NCBI GenBank assembly: GCA_036555665.1
Contig: DATBKW010000090.1
Location: 1-15,306 of the forward strand
From: JAOPZW01 sp036555665
GTDB lineage: Bacteria; Actinomycetota; Thermoleophilia; Solirubrobacterales; Solirubrobacteraceae
Length of the DNA stretch: 15,306 nt
Reading direction: 5' to 3'
The position numbers were made by a program, and so were the translations under genes. The number at the start of each line of letters is the position of its first letter. Positions within the stretch are counted from its first letter, which is position 1. A model generated the notes under the pieces. That model did not search any database and had not been told where the DNA came from. It saw only the letters and a program-made list of their open reading frames with translations. This document shows positions 6,399 through 15,306 of the stretch, one piece after another.

Positions 6399-6521
6399 CA
6401 CACTCCGCCGGGTTTCCCACCACGCGATGTGCACGTCCAGGCCGCACCGTGCGGGCGTTTCTGCAGCGGTGCACATCTCAACAACCCCTATGACTTCAAC
6501 CTCAATGAAAAGGTGGCCATC
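6399..6521. other. dnaA-dnaN intergenic region, candidate oriC part 2
   Basis: This 123-bp gap holds two TGTGCAC elements in inverted orientation (6426-6477), and a segment at 6473-6513 that is only about 41 % GC in a roughly 70 % GC setting, a candidate unwinding element. The dnaN frame extends upstream through it, but that extension has no resemblance to any clamp N-terminus, so I treat it as non-coding. dnaA-dnaN spacers are the origin in many Gram-positive bacteria. Confidence 0.5.
6426..6477. repeat. Inverted repeat with 9-bp arms in the dnaA-dnaN spacer
   Basis: GATGTGCAC (6426-6434) and GTGCACATC (6469-6477) are perfect reverse complements separated by 34 bp. Each arm contains a DnaA-box-like element: TGTGCACGT at 6428-6436 (minus) and CGGTGCACA at 6467-6475 (plus), both 7 of 9 to TTGTNCACA. 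The same TGTGCA core forms the palindrome upstream of dnaA. Confidence 0.7.
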
Positions 6522-7625
6522 GTGAAGTTGTCGACGTCATCGCAGGAGCTTCTCGCACAGCTCCAGGTCGTCTCGCGCGTGGCGTCGACGCGCAGCGCCG
6601 TCCAGGCTCTCTCGGGGGTGCAGATCGCAGCCGACGAGTCGGTGCAACTGCGCGCGACCGACATGGAGGTCGGCCTGCGCGTCCCCCTCGAAGCGACGGT
6701 CGAGCGCCCGGGCACCGTCGTGCTCCCCGCCCGGCTTCTGCTCGACGTCGTACGGCAGTTGCCCAGCGGCGACGTGTCGCTCGAGCTGCGGCCCACCGAG
6801 CAGGACGTGGAGGTCGTCGCCGGCCCGGCGCGCTTTCACATTCGCATCCTGCGCGCCGAGGACTTTCCGCCCCTGCCCGAGCCGGGCGGCGACCAGATCG
6901 TGACCATGCCGGCTCCGGCCTTCACCGAGACGATCGCGCGTGTCGCGCGGTCGGCCTCGCGCGACGAGACGCGCCCGATCCTCACCGGCATCCTCGTGTC
7001 CGCCACCGGTGAGGAGCTGCGGATGGTCGCCACCGACTCCTACAGGCTCAGCGTCAAGGAGACGCACCTGGAGGCGGCCCTGCCCGAGGGCTTCGAGGCC
7101 AACGTGCCCGCCCGCGCGCTGGAGGAGCTCGGCCGCCTCGTGCGCGAAGACATTGACGACATCCGCATCGGCGTGCGCGCCAACCAGGTCGTCTTCGAGG
7201 TCGACGGGCTGGCGCTGTCGTCGCGCCTGATCGATGGTCAGTTCCCGAACTACCGCCAGCTCCTGCCGGAGGCCTACGAGCACGAGCTGACGATTAACCG
7301 CGAGGAGCTCCTCGAGGTCGTGCGGCGCATCAGCCTCATGGCGCAGAAGAACGCGCCGCTGCGGCTGTCGTTCAGCGAGGGCGAGGTGCGCGTGTCGGCC
7401 CAGACGCCCGATGTCGGCGAGGCCAGCGAGCCGCTCCCAGTGCCGTTCGCCGGCGAACCATTCGAAATCGGCTTCAACCCGGAATTCCTCATCGCCGGCC
7501 TGGAGAGCGCGGGCTCCGACGACGTCGTGGTCAAGCTCATCAGCCCGCTGCGCCCGGGGCTGCTGGAGTCCGCCGACGGCAGCGGCTTCCTCTACCTGAT
7601 CATGCCCATCCGCCTGAACGTGTGA
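6522..7625 (+). CDS. dnaN: DNA polymerase III beta subunit (sliding clamp)
   Basis: DnaN forms the dimeric ring that tethers DNA polymerase III to its template. From GTG 6522 the protein is 367 aa, the normal family length, starting (M)KLSTSSQELLAQLQVVSRV and ending YLIMPIRLNV, close to the canonical clamp C-terminus. Internal landmarks include RPILTGILV and MVATDSYRLSV in the middle domain. AGGTGG (6511-6516) lies 5 nt before the GTG and fixes the start; the longer frame from 6429 covers origin-like repeats. The last codons are part of a 23-bp tandem duplication that runs into the recF leader. No gnd gene follows, unlike many Actinomycetes. Confidence 0.96.
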   Translation: MKLSTSSQELLAQLQVVSRVASTRSAVQALSGVQIAADESVQLRATDMEVGLRVPLEATVERPGTVVLPARLLLDVVRQLPSGDVSLELRPTEQDVEVVAGPARFHIRILRAEDFPPLPEPGGDQIVTMPAPAFTETIARVARSASRDETRPILTGILVSATGEELRMVATDSYRLSVKETHLEAALPEGFEANVPARALEELGRLVREDIDDIRIGVRANQVVFEVDGLALSSRLIDGQFPNYRQLLPEAYEHELTINREELLEVVRRISLMAQKNAPLRLSFSEGEVRVSAQTPDVGEASEPLPVPFAGEPFEIGFNPEFLIAGLESAGSDDVVVKLISPLRPGLLESADGSGFLYLIMPIRLNV

Positions 7626-7652
7626 GGCGATGGCGGTTGAACGTGTGAGGCG
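7615..7652 (+). repeat. Short tandem duplication over the dnaN stop
   Basis: TGAACGTGTGAGGCG occurs at 7615-7629 and again at 7638-7652, a period of 23 bp, and similarity continues into the bases after each copy. The first copy contains the final Asn-Val-stop codons of dnaN. It looks like a small slippage or duplication event; function is unlikely. Confidence 0.8.
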
Positions 7653-7681
7653 GCGATGCGGTCCGGACCGGTGAGCCGGCG

Positions 7682-8779
7682 GTGGTGGTGACGCGCGTCC
7701 ACCTGCGCGACTTCCGGACCTACGCGTCGGCCGAGGTCGACCTTGGGGAGCGGCTCACCGTGGTGCACGGCCCCAACGGCGCCGGGAAGACGAACCTGCT
7801 GGAGGCGCTGTACTTCGGATGCACCGGCCGCTCGTGCCGGACGACCAACGAGCGGGAGGTCGTGCGCTTCGATGCTCCGGCCGCGCGCGTGGAGGTGCGC
7901 GGGCATGACCGGGACGGCGAGCACGAGCTCAGCGTCGGTTTCCAGCCCGGCGAGGCCAAGCGCTTCAAGGTCGACGGGGCGCCGGCCGAGCGCCTGCTCG
8001 ATGCACCACACCGCCCGCTGGTCAGCGTGTTCCTGCCCGATCGCCTGGAACTGGTCAAGGGGCCGCCGGCGCTGCGCCGCTCGCACCTCGACCAGCTCGT
8101 CGCCGCACTGTGGCCGGTGCGCGCCGCGACGCGGCGCGCCTACGGGCAGGCGCTCGCCCAGCGCAACGCGTTGCTGGCGCGCGTGCGCGCCGGCGGCGCG
8201 CGTACGGCGCTGGCCGCGTGGGACCTCGAGCTCGCGCGCCATGGCATCGCCCTGCGCGACGATCGCGCGGCGGCGGTTGAGCTGCTGGCCGAGCGCTTCG
8301 TCGCGGCTGCGGAGGAACTGGGCCTCGACGGCGAGCCCGAACTGCGCTACCGCCCGCGCTCCCGCGCCGCCGGGCCGGAGGAGCTTGCGGCGGAGCTGGC
8401 CGAGCGCGTGGACGCCGATCTCGAACGCGGCTTCACCACGCACGGGCCACACCGCGACGACCTCGCGCTGCTGCGCGACGGGCGCGAGCTGCGCGTCTAC
8501 GGCTCGCAGGGCGAGCAGCGTCTCGCGCTGCTGGCGCTCCTGCTCGCCGAGCGGACGGCGCTGGAGAAGGAGCGCGGGGAGCCACCGCTGCTGCTGCTCG
8601 ACGACGTCATGAGCGAGCTCGACGCCACGCGCCGCGAGTGCCTGGTCGAGCGTCTGCGCGTCGGACAGGCGGTGGTCACGACGACCGACCTCGCGCACGT
8701 CCCCGGGGCCGACGAGCCCGATGTCGTGCGTCTGCGCGTGGAAGGCGGCGTGGTCGTCGAGGACGAAGTGGCGGCGTGA
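7682..8779 (+). CDS. recF: DNA replication and repair protein RecF
   Basis: RecF is an SMC-like ATPase that, with RecO and RecR, directs RecA loading at single-strand gaps. The 365-aa protein has Walker A GPNGAGKTN (residues 30-38), the ABC-type signature YGSQGEQRLALLALLLAE, and Walker B LLLLDDVMSELD, in family order and length. Three consecutive GTG codons (7682, 7685, 7688) could each be the start; there is only weak Shine-Dalgarno character upstream. It lies 56 bp after dnaN and its stop overlaps the next gene's GTG by 4 nt. Confidence 0.95.
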   Translation: MVVTRVHLRDFRTYASAEVDLGERLTVVHGPNGAGKTNLLEALYFGCTGRSCRTTNEREVVRFDAPAARVEVRGHDRDGEHELSVGFQPGEAKRFKVDGAPAERLLDAPHRPLVSVFLPDRLELVKGPPALRRSHLDQLVAALWPVRAATRRAYGQALAQRNALLARVRAGGARTALAAWDLELARHGIALRDDRAAAVELLAERFVAAAEELGLDGEPELRYRPRSRAAGPEELAAELAERVDADLERGFTTHGPHRDDLALLRDGRELRVYGSQGEQRLALLALLLAERTALEKERGEPPLLLLDDVMSELDATRRECLVERLRVGQAVVTTTDLAHVPGADEPDVVRLRVEGGVVVEDEVAA

Positions 8780-9084
8780 GGCGCCACGACCCGCGCCCAC
8801 TGTCGCACGCGATAGCGGCGCTCGCCGATCGGCTCGCGCCGCAGACGACGCTGGCCGAGGTCCAGCGCGTGTGGCCGTCGGCGGTGGGCGAGGCGATCGC
8901 CGCCCAGGCCGACCCCACCGGCGAGCGCGCCGGCGTGCTGACGGTGACCTGCTCGTCGGCGGTCTGGGCCCAGGAGCTCGACCTCATGGGGCCCGAGCTC
9001 GTGGGCCGCCTCAACGCCGCGCTCGGCGCCGACGCGCTGCGCGCGCTGCGGTGCTCGGCGGCACCGGCCCGGGGCTGGTCGTAA
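8776..9084 (+). CDS. dciA: DUF721 / DciA-family protein, helicase-associated
   Basis: DciA is the ancestral factor that helps load the replicative helicase DnaB in bacteria without DnaC or DnaI. Starting at GTG 8776, which overlaps the recF stop as GTGA, the product is 102 aa. It shows the DUF721 pattern: an N-terminal helix (LSHAIAALADRL), the VWPSAVGEAIAAQADP segment, a strand GVLTVTCSSAVWAQEL, and a following helix with LVGRLNAALG. A longer in-frame reading from 8638 would overlap recF extensively and is Arg-rich nonsense upstream of the GTG. Position after recF is the usual one in actinobacteria. Family call is from pattern and context, not a search. Confidence 0.85.
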   Translation: MRRHDPRPLSHAIAALADRLAPQTTLAEVQRVWPSAVGEAIAAQADPTGERAGVLTVTCSSAVWAQELDLMGPELVGRLNAALGADALRALRCSAAPARGWS

Positions 9085-9087
9085 GCT

Positions 9088-10857
9088 CTACCGGCGCTTG
9101 ACCGCGCGAGCCAGATAGCTGCGGCCCGCCTTGACGTTCAGCGTCTTGTGGCGCTTGAAGTCGTTGACGCTGACGACGCCGCGGCGGACCCTGGTCAGCG
9201 TCCCGTCGCACTCATCCTGGGTGAGCCAGATCGTGCCACGGACCGTCGCCGAGCTGTACTTGCCCGTCGTGCGGAACTTGCCCTTGCCGTTGCCCCAGAG
9301 CTTGCCGAGCACGCCCTTGGGCCCCTTCTTCTTGTCGACGACGGCCGAGCGCGCGCGCTTGAGCGGCGCGCATTGCGAGCGCGCGATCTCGTCGCGGAGC
9401 ACGAGCTCCGTGATGAGGGCCTTCGCCTTCTTGGGCTTCTTCTTCGGGACGGACTGCTTGATCTGGAAGATGCCGTCGTAGAACTGCGCGGTCTGCAGCT
9501 TCTTGCCGCCGGTATCGGCCGCCGAGGTCAGCGCCACCCGGCCCTTACGGGTGTCGACGATCGACCCGACAGGGATGTTGGCCGCGCCGGTGAGCGTCAC
9601 GTAGCCGTGTCCCGGCCGCTTGACGCGCACCTTGCCGGACACGACCTTCACGACGACCGACTTGCCGGGAACGGGAGGTGGCGGCGCGCTCGGCGCCGGG
9701 GCCGGCAGCGGTGTGGCGCCTGCGGTTGTGTTGAGCAGCACGGCCAGCGCGTTCGCCGTGTCGTCGGAGACCGCGAGGTCCGGCTTGCCGTCGCCGTTGA
9801 AGTCGGCCGCCGCGACCCCGTTGGCATGCGGCGCGGAGATCGGCCCACCGTCGGCGACAAAGCCGCCGGCCGCCTGGCGCAGAAGGACCGTGACCGTGCC
9901 GGCCGTGTTGCTGGTCGCCGCGAGGTCGGGTCGTCCGTCGGCGTTGAAGTCGGCGATCGCGAGGCCGAGCGCGCCCGCGCCCACCGGGATCGGCGTCTCG
10001 GCGGCGAAGCCGCCCCCGGGCTGGCGGATGAGCACGTTCACCGTGTTCGTCCCGAGTACGGCCACGGCGATGTCCGCCAGGCCGTCGCCGTTGAAGTCGC
10101 CGGCGTCGATGCCCTCGGGGGAGCTGCCGACCGGGATCGCGGCGCCCTCCGGGGTGAAGCCCGTGTTGGTCGCGTTGCGCACGAAGACGGACACCGTTCC
10201 GCTGCCGAGATTGGAAATCGCGATGTCCGGGCGCCCGTCGCCGTTGAAGTCGGCGGCCACGAGATCGCGCGGCGTGGTGCCGCCCGTGGGGATCGCCGTA
10301 CCCTCCAGGGCGAAGCCGGTGTTGGCCGCGTTGCGCAGGAAGACGCTGAGGGTCGAGCCGTTGTAGCTCACGGCCGCGATGTCCGGACGCCCGTCGCCGT
10401 TGAAGTCCGCGGCGGTCACGGACCCGGTGCTGCCGACGGTGAGCGGCGTCTCGGGCGCGAACCCCCCGCCCGGCTGGCGAATCATCACGCTGACGGTTCC
10501 GCCGCTGAAGTTCTGCGTGGCGACGTCCGGAAGGCTGTCGCCGTTGAAGTCGGCGGCGACGCCGTAGCCGGGACCTCCTCCGACCGGGAACGGCGAGCCC
10601 GGCTCGGCCGCGAAGCCGCCCGCGCCGCGCAGGAAGACGGACAGGTTGCTTCCGGTGCCGTTGACGGTCGCCACATCGGTGCGGCCGTCGCGGTTGAAGT
10701 CCGCGGCCACAACGCCGTAGGGCTGTGCGGCGCCGACCGCGTACGGCGAGCCCTCCGGGGCGAACGAGGCGTGCGCGGATGCGGGCGCGGCGATCCCCGC
10801 GAGCGCCATCACAACGGGCCACCGTGCCCTCTGGCGCCAGCGCGCCGCGGTCCTCAT
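9088..10857 (-). CDS. Secreted FG-GAP/VCBS seven-repeat protein with FecR-like C-terminal module
   Basis: Precise function unknown. From ATG 10857 it is 589 aa. A signal peptide (Arg-rich start, hydrophobic PVVMALAGIAAPASAHA, cleavage near residues 28-30) is followed by seven FG-GAP/VCBS repeats of 48-52 aa (about 33-375), each with a calcium-type loop such as ADFNGDGRPDIA. Seven copies fit one beta-propeller. A Pro/Ala linker (about 378-396) leads to a basic C-terminal module of about 190 residues with FecR-like strands (GSIVDTRKGRVALTSA; ATVRGTIWLTQDECDGTLT), Lys-rich stretches and two cysteines. No sortase motif or membrane anchor is seen. The gene is head-on to replication, ends 3 bp from dciA, and interrupts the dnaA-gyrA cluster. 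Possible roles are surface adhesion or envelope binding. An in-frame ATG at 10920 would spoil the signal peptide. Confidence 0.88.
   Translation of the reverse strand: MRTAARWRQRARWPVVMALAGIAAPASAHASFAPEGSPYAVGAAQPYGVVAADFNRDGRTDVATVNGTGSNLSVFLRGAGGFAAEPGSPFPVGGGPGYGVAADFNGDSLPDVATQNFSGGTVSVMIRQPGGGFAPETPLTVGSTGSVTAADFNGDGRPDIAAVSYNGSTLSVFLRNAANTGFALEGTAIPTGGTTPRDLVAADFNGDGRPDIAISNLGSGTVSVFVRNATNTGFTPEGAAIPVGSSPEGIDAGDFNGDGLADIAVAVLGTNTVNVLIRQPGGGFAAETPIPVGAGALGLAIADFNADGRPDLAATSNTAGTVTVLLRQAAGGFVADGGPISAPHANGVAAADFNGDGKPDLAVSDDTANALAVLLNTTAGATPLPAPAPSAPPPPVPGKSVVVKVVSGKVRVKRPGHGYVTLTGAANIPVGSIVDTRKGRVALTSAADTGGKKLQTAQFYDGIFQIKQSVPKKKPKKAKALITELVLRDEIARSQCAPLKRARSAVVDKKKGPKGVLGKLWGNGKGKFRTTGKYSSATVRGTIWLTQDECDGTLTRVRRGVVSVNDFKRHKTLNVKAGRSYLARAVKRR
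9796..10701 (-). repeat. Seven coding repeats of the FG-GAP propeller
   Basis: The 9-mer GTTGAAGTC (plus strand; encodes the DFN of each calcium loop) recurs at 9796, 9943, 10090, 10243, 10399, 10543 and 10693, spaced 144-156 bp. Flanking bases are also similar, mostly CCGTCGCC before it. This shows that the protein repeats are still close at the DNA level and so prone to recombination. Confidence 0.85.
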
Positions 10858-10868
10858 CGGCGCAGCAT
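10854..10868 (-). promoter_or_regulatory. Possible four-codon leader ORF coupled to the FG-GAP gene
   Basis: On the minus strand GAGG (10877-10874) lies 5 nt before ATG CTG CGC CGA TGA (10868-10854), whose stop overlaps the main gene's ATG as ATGA. The main ATG is 16 nt from that Shine-Dalgarno sequence, too far for direct use, so initiation at the mini-ORF followed by re-initiation would explain the layout. It may also be chance. Confidence 0.25.
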
Positions 10869-10962
10869 CGCTACCTCGGTTACCGAGTGCAATGCGGCGA
10901 CCTGGACGACCGGTGAGCATGGCCGCCGCGCCGTGTGTCCGAAGGGCGACCGTTCTGAGCGC

Positions 10963-11032
10963 ATTTTGCCGCGATTTGCAGCAATTTCGTGACAGTGCAG
11001 GGCGCGGATCCGGGGGTCCCGTGTGCTATTCT
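10963..11032 (+). promoter_or_regulatory. Putative gyrB promoter with upstream shared element
   Basis: The extended -10 TGCTATTCT (11024-11032) resembles the dnaA one. The palindrome CGGATCCG (11005-11012) covers the expected -35. Upstream, TTTTG (10964-10968) and CGCGATTTGC (10970-10979) repeat the element found before dnaA. A/T tracts at 10963-10967, 10974-10977 and 10983-10987 are phased at about 10 bp, the pattern of intrinsically bent DNA. Predicted start is near 11039. Confidence 0.5.
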
Positions 11033-11050
11033 TCTGTCAACCAGTTGCTC

Positions 11051-11090
11051 GAGCCCCGGCCGGGTGGCGACTAGCCCGAGACCGGGGTTC
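11051..11090 (+). promoter_or_regulatory. Stem-loop in the gyrB mRNA leader
   Basis: GAGCCCCGG (11051-11059) pairs with CCGGGGTTC (11082-11090), nine pairs with one G-U. An inner CGGG/CCCG stem (11061-11064 with 11075-11078) closes the loop further. It ends 11 nt before the GGAGG of gyrB. There is no U-run after it, so it is not an intrinsic terminator. It could stabilise the mRNA or influence ribosome access. Confidence 0.5.
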
Positions 11091-11110
11091 TTCACGTCTA
11101 CGGAGGCACG

Positions 11111-13534
<2,424 letters not shown>

Positions 13535-13554
13535 GAAGGAAGGTGGCCTAGCCA

Positions 13555-15306
13555 ATGGCCGGCACGGAGATCATCGGCGGCGGCAACATCGAACCGCGCG
13601 CGCTCGAAGACGAGATGCGCAGCGCGTATCTCGACTACGCGATGTCGGTCATCGTGTCGCGCGCGCTGCCCGACGTGCGCGACGGCCTGAAGCCGGTGCA
13701 CCGGCGCGTCTTGTTCTCGATGAACGAGAGTGGGCTGACGCCGGCCCGCGGCTACGTCAAGTGCGCCAGCGTCGTCGGCGACGTGATGGGCCGGTACCAC
13801 CCGCACGGCGACTCGCCGATCTACGACACGCTCGTGCGGCTCGCGCAGGACTTCTCGATGCGCTACCCGCTCGTCGACGGGCAGGGCAACTTCGGTTCGA
13901 TCGACGACGATCCGCCCGCCGCCATGCGCTACACCGAGGCGCGCCTGACGCGCCTGGCGATGGAGATGCTGCGCGACCTCGACCAGGACACGGTCGACTT
14001 CGAAGCCAACTACGACGGGCGCTACCAGATCGCGACCGTCCTGCCGGCGCGCTTCCCGAACCTTCTCGTCAACGGCTCGTCGGGCATCGCGGTCGGGATG
14101 GCGACGAACATCCCGCCCCACAACCTGCGCGAGGTGACGGACGCGGTCATCGCCTTCATCGACGACCCGTCGATCTCGGTCGAAGGTCTCATGCGCCACA
14201 TCAAGGGCCCCGACTTCCCGACCGGCGGCCTCATCCTCGGCAGGCAGGGCATCCGCGACGCCTACGAGACCGGCCGCGGCCGAGTTCGCGTCCAGGCGCG
14301 CGCCCACATCGAGCCCATCGGGCAGGGCAAGGAGGCGATCATCGTCACCGAGCTGCCCTTCACGGTGAAGAAGGGCGGCGACGGCGGCCTGATCCAGAAG
14401 ATCGCCGACCTCGTCCACGACAAGAAGGTCCCCGACATCACCGACCTGCGCGACGAGACCGACCGCAACGGCATGCGGCTCGTCATCGAGCTCAAGCGCG
14501 ACGCGATCCCCAAGGTCGTGCTCAACCAGCTCTACAAGCACACGGCGATGCAGACGACGTTCGGCGTCAACATGGTCGCGCTCGTCGACCGCGTGCCGCG
14601 GACGCTGTCGTTGCGCGAGGTCATCGCCGCCTATGTCGCGCACCAGCGCGAGGTCATCGTCCGGCGCACGAAGTACGAGCTCGCGCAGAAGGAGGCGCGG
14701 GCCCACATCCTCGAGGGCCTGCTCATCGCGATCGACAACCTCGACGCGGTGATCGAGCTCATCCGCGCCTCGCGCGATCGCGAGAGCGCGCGCCAGGAGC
14801 TCATGTCGCGCTTCTCGCTGACGCAGATCCAGGCGACGGCGATCCTCGATCTGCGACTGTCGCAGTTGACCGCGCTCGAGTCGGAGTCGATCCGCTCCGA
14901 GCACGCCGACGTGCTCGAGCGCATCAAGGAGCTGCGCGAGATCCTCGGCGACGAGGGCCGTGTGATGGGGCTGATCAAGGAGGAGCTGGGGGAGATCGCC
15001 GAGCGCTTCGCCGACGAGCGGCGCACGGAGATCACGGCGAGCGAGGACGAGATCGACATCGAGGACCTCATCGCCGACCAGCAGATGGTCATCACCATCA
15101 CGAAGTCCGGCTACATCAAGTCGCTGCCGCTGGCCACCTACCGCAAGCAGCACCGCGGCGGCGTGGGCGTGACCGGGATGGACATGAAGGACGGCGACTA
15201 CATCGAGCACCTCTTCGTGTGCTCGTCGCACGACTTCCTGCTCTTCTTCTCCAACCGCGGCAAGGTCTACCGCTCCAAGGTCTACGAGCTGCCCGAGGCC
15301 TCGCGC
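13555..15306 (+). CDS. gyrA: DNA gyrase subunit A, 3' end beyond window
   Basis: GyrA breaks and rejoins DNA in the gyrase A2B2 complex. The visible 584 codons cover the winged-helix, tower and coiled-coil parts and the start of the C-terminal beta-pinwheel (DQQMVITITKSGYIKSLPL). The catalytic tyrosine is Tyr126 in AAMRYTEAR. The quinolone-determining region reads HPHGDSPIYDT: Ser87 and Asp91 match E. coli Ser83 and Asp87, and Pro88 replaces Ala84. The acidic DDDPPAAMRYTE context distinguishes it as GyrA rather than a distant ParC, with the gyrB neighbour as further support. The ATG at 13555 has AAGGTGG (13540-13546) 8 nt upstream. The frame is open at the window edge, so the gene is truncated by the window, not broken. 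Confidence 0.96.
   Translation, partial: MAGTEIIGGGNIEPRALEDEMRSAYLDYAMSVIVSRALPDVRDGLKPVHRRVLFSMNESGLTPARGYVKCASVVGDVMGRYHPHGDSPIYDTLVRLAQDFSMRYPLVDGQGNFGSIDDDPPAAMRYTEARLTRLAMEMLRDLDQDTVDFEANYDGRYQIATVLPARFPNLLVNGSSGIAVGMATNIPPHNLREVTDAVIAFIDDPSISVEGLMRHIKGPDFPTGGLILGRQGIRDAYETGRGRVRVQARAHIEPIGQGKEAIIVTELPFTVKKGGDGGLIQKIADLVHDKKVPDITDLRDETDRNGMRLVIELKRDAIPKVVLNQLYKHTAMQTTFGVNMVALVDRVPRTLSLREVIAAYVAHQREVIVRRTKYELAQKEARAHILEGLLIAIDNLDAVIELIRASRDRESARQELMSRFSLTQIQATAILDLRLSQLTALESESIRSEHADVLERIKELREILGDEGRVMGLIKEELGEIAERFADERRTEITASEDEIDIEDLIADQQMVITITKSGYIKSLPLATYRKQHRGGVGVTGMDMKDGDYIEHLFVCSSHDFLLFFSNRGKVYRSKVYELPEASR

Larger units (their letters stand above)
10858..11110. other. Divergent intergenic region between FG-GAP gene and gyrB
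   Basis: This 253-bp region contains, left to right: a 6-bp-arm inverted repeat CTCGGT-T-ACCGAG (10875-10887); three A/T tracts phased at 10 bp (10963-10987); the CGATTTGC element; the putative gyrB extended -10 (11024-11032); and a leader hairpin (11051-11090). A promoter for the leftward gene must also lie here, but I could not identify one. No protein-like frame was seen. Confidence 0.6.

Noticed and set aside
6429..6521. 31-codon N-terminal extension of dnaN
   Set aside because: It does not resemble a clamp N-terminus, has no ribosome site, and covers the inverted repeat and AT-rich segment of a likely origin; GTG 6522 has a good ribosome site.
9148..10992. 614-codon plus-strand frame opposite the FG-GAP gene
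   Set aside because: It mirrors the FG-GAP repeats in antisense. The minus frame has a signal peptide and seven calcium-loop repeats, so it is the real gene.
11041..11100. Hairpin before gyrB as an intrinsic terminator
   Set aside because: The stem is strong, but only a TTCTTC follows, not a U-run, and it lies in the gyrB leader where a terminator would make sense only as an attenuator; no alternative fold was evident.

Overview
The window is a chromosomal replication-origin neighbourhood from a GC-rich (about 70 %) bacterium. The minus strand carries rpmH-rnpA-yidD-yidC-jag-rsmG-parA-parB, running leftwards. The plus strand carries dnaA-dnaN-recF-dciA and then gyrB-gyrA, running rightwards. 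This is the classical bacterial oriC layout. GC content, GTG/TTG start codons, a Jag without an N-terminal domain, a DUF721/DciA gene after recF, and a secreted FG-GAP protein with a FecR-like tail together suggest a deep-branching actinobacterium, most likely class Thermoleophilia (Solirubrobacter/Conexibacter-like). That placement is inference. The gnd gene that many Actinomycetes carry between dnaN and recF is absent.

Left arm (1-4776, minus strand): one compact gene string. It makes ribosomal protein L34, the RNase P protein, two membrane-protein insertion factors (YidD, YidC), the RNA-binding protein Jag, the 16S rRNA methyltransferase RsmG and the ParA/ParB segregation pair. The junctions rnpA/yidD, yidD/yidC and yidC/jag overlap by 1-4 nt, which points to translational coupling. 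No full parS site was found in the window.

Origin (4777-6521): dnaA is flanked by two non-coding stretches (4777-5039 and 6399-6521). Both hold TGTGCAT/TGTGCAC elements resembling DnaA boxes, arranged as an 18-bp palindrome upstream and a 9-bp-arm inverted repeat downstream. The downstream stretch also has an AT-rich segment. These are the best oriC candidates here.

Right arm (6522-15306): DnaN clamp, RecF and DciA are followed by a head-on gene for a secreted seven-repeat FG-GAP propeller protein. It separates this group from gyrB-gyrA. gyrB (807 aa) carries a long insert of the type known from proteobacterial GyrB. gyrA runs off the window end. The dnaA and gyrB promoter regions share an upstream element (TTTTG then CGCGATTTGC), a palindrome at the -35 position and an extended -10 starting TGCTAT, which suggests common control of initiation and supercoiling.

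No mobile element, CRISPR array, tRNA or rRNA was seen. Most of the window is conserved housekeeping. The unusual parts are the FG-GAP/FecR-like gene, the shared promoter architecture, the DnaA signature substitution with its unusual box-like motifs, and the GyrB insert. I found no convincing new multi-gene system.
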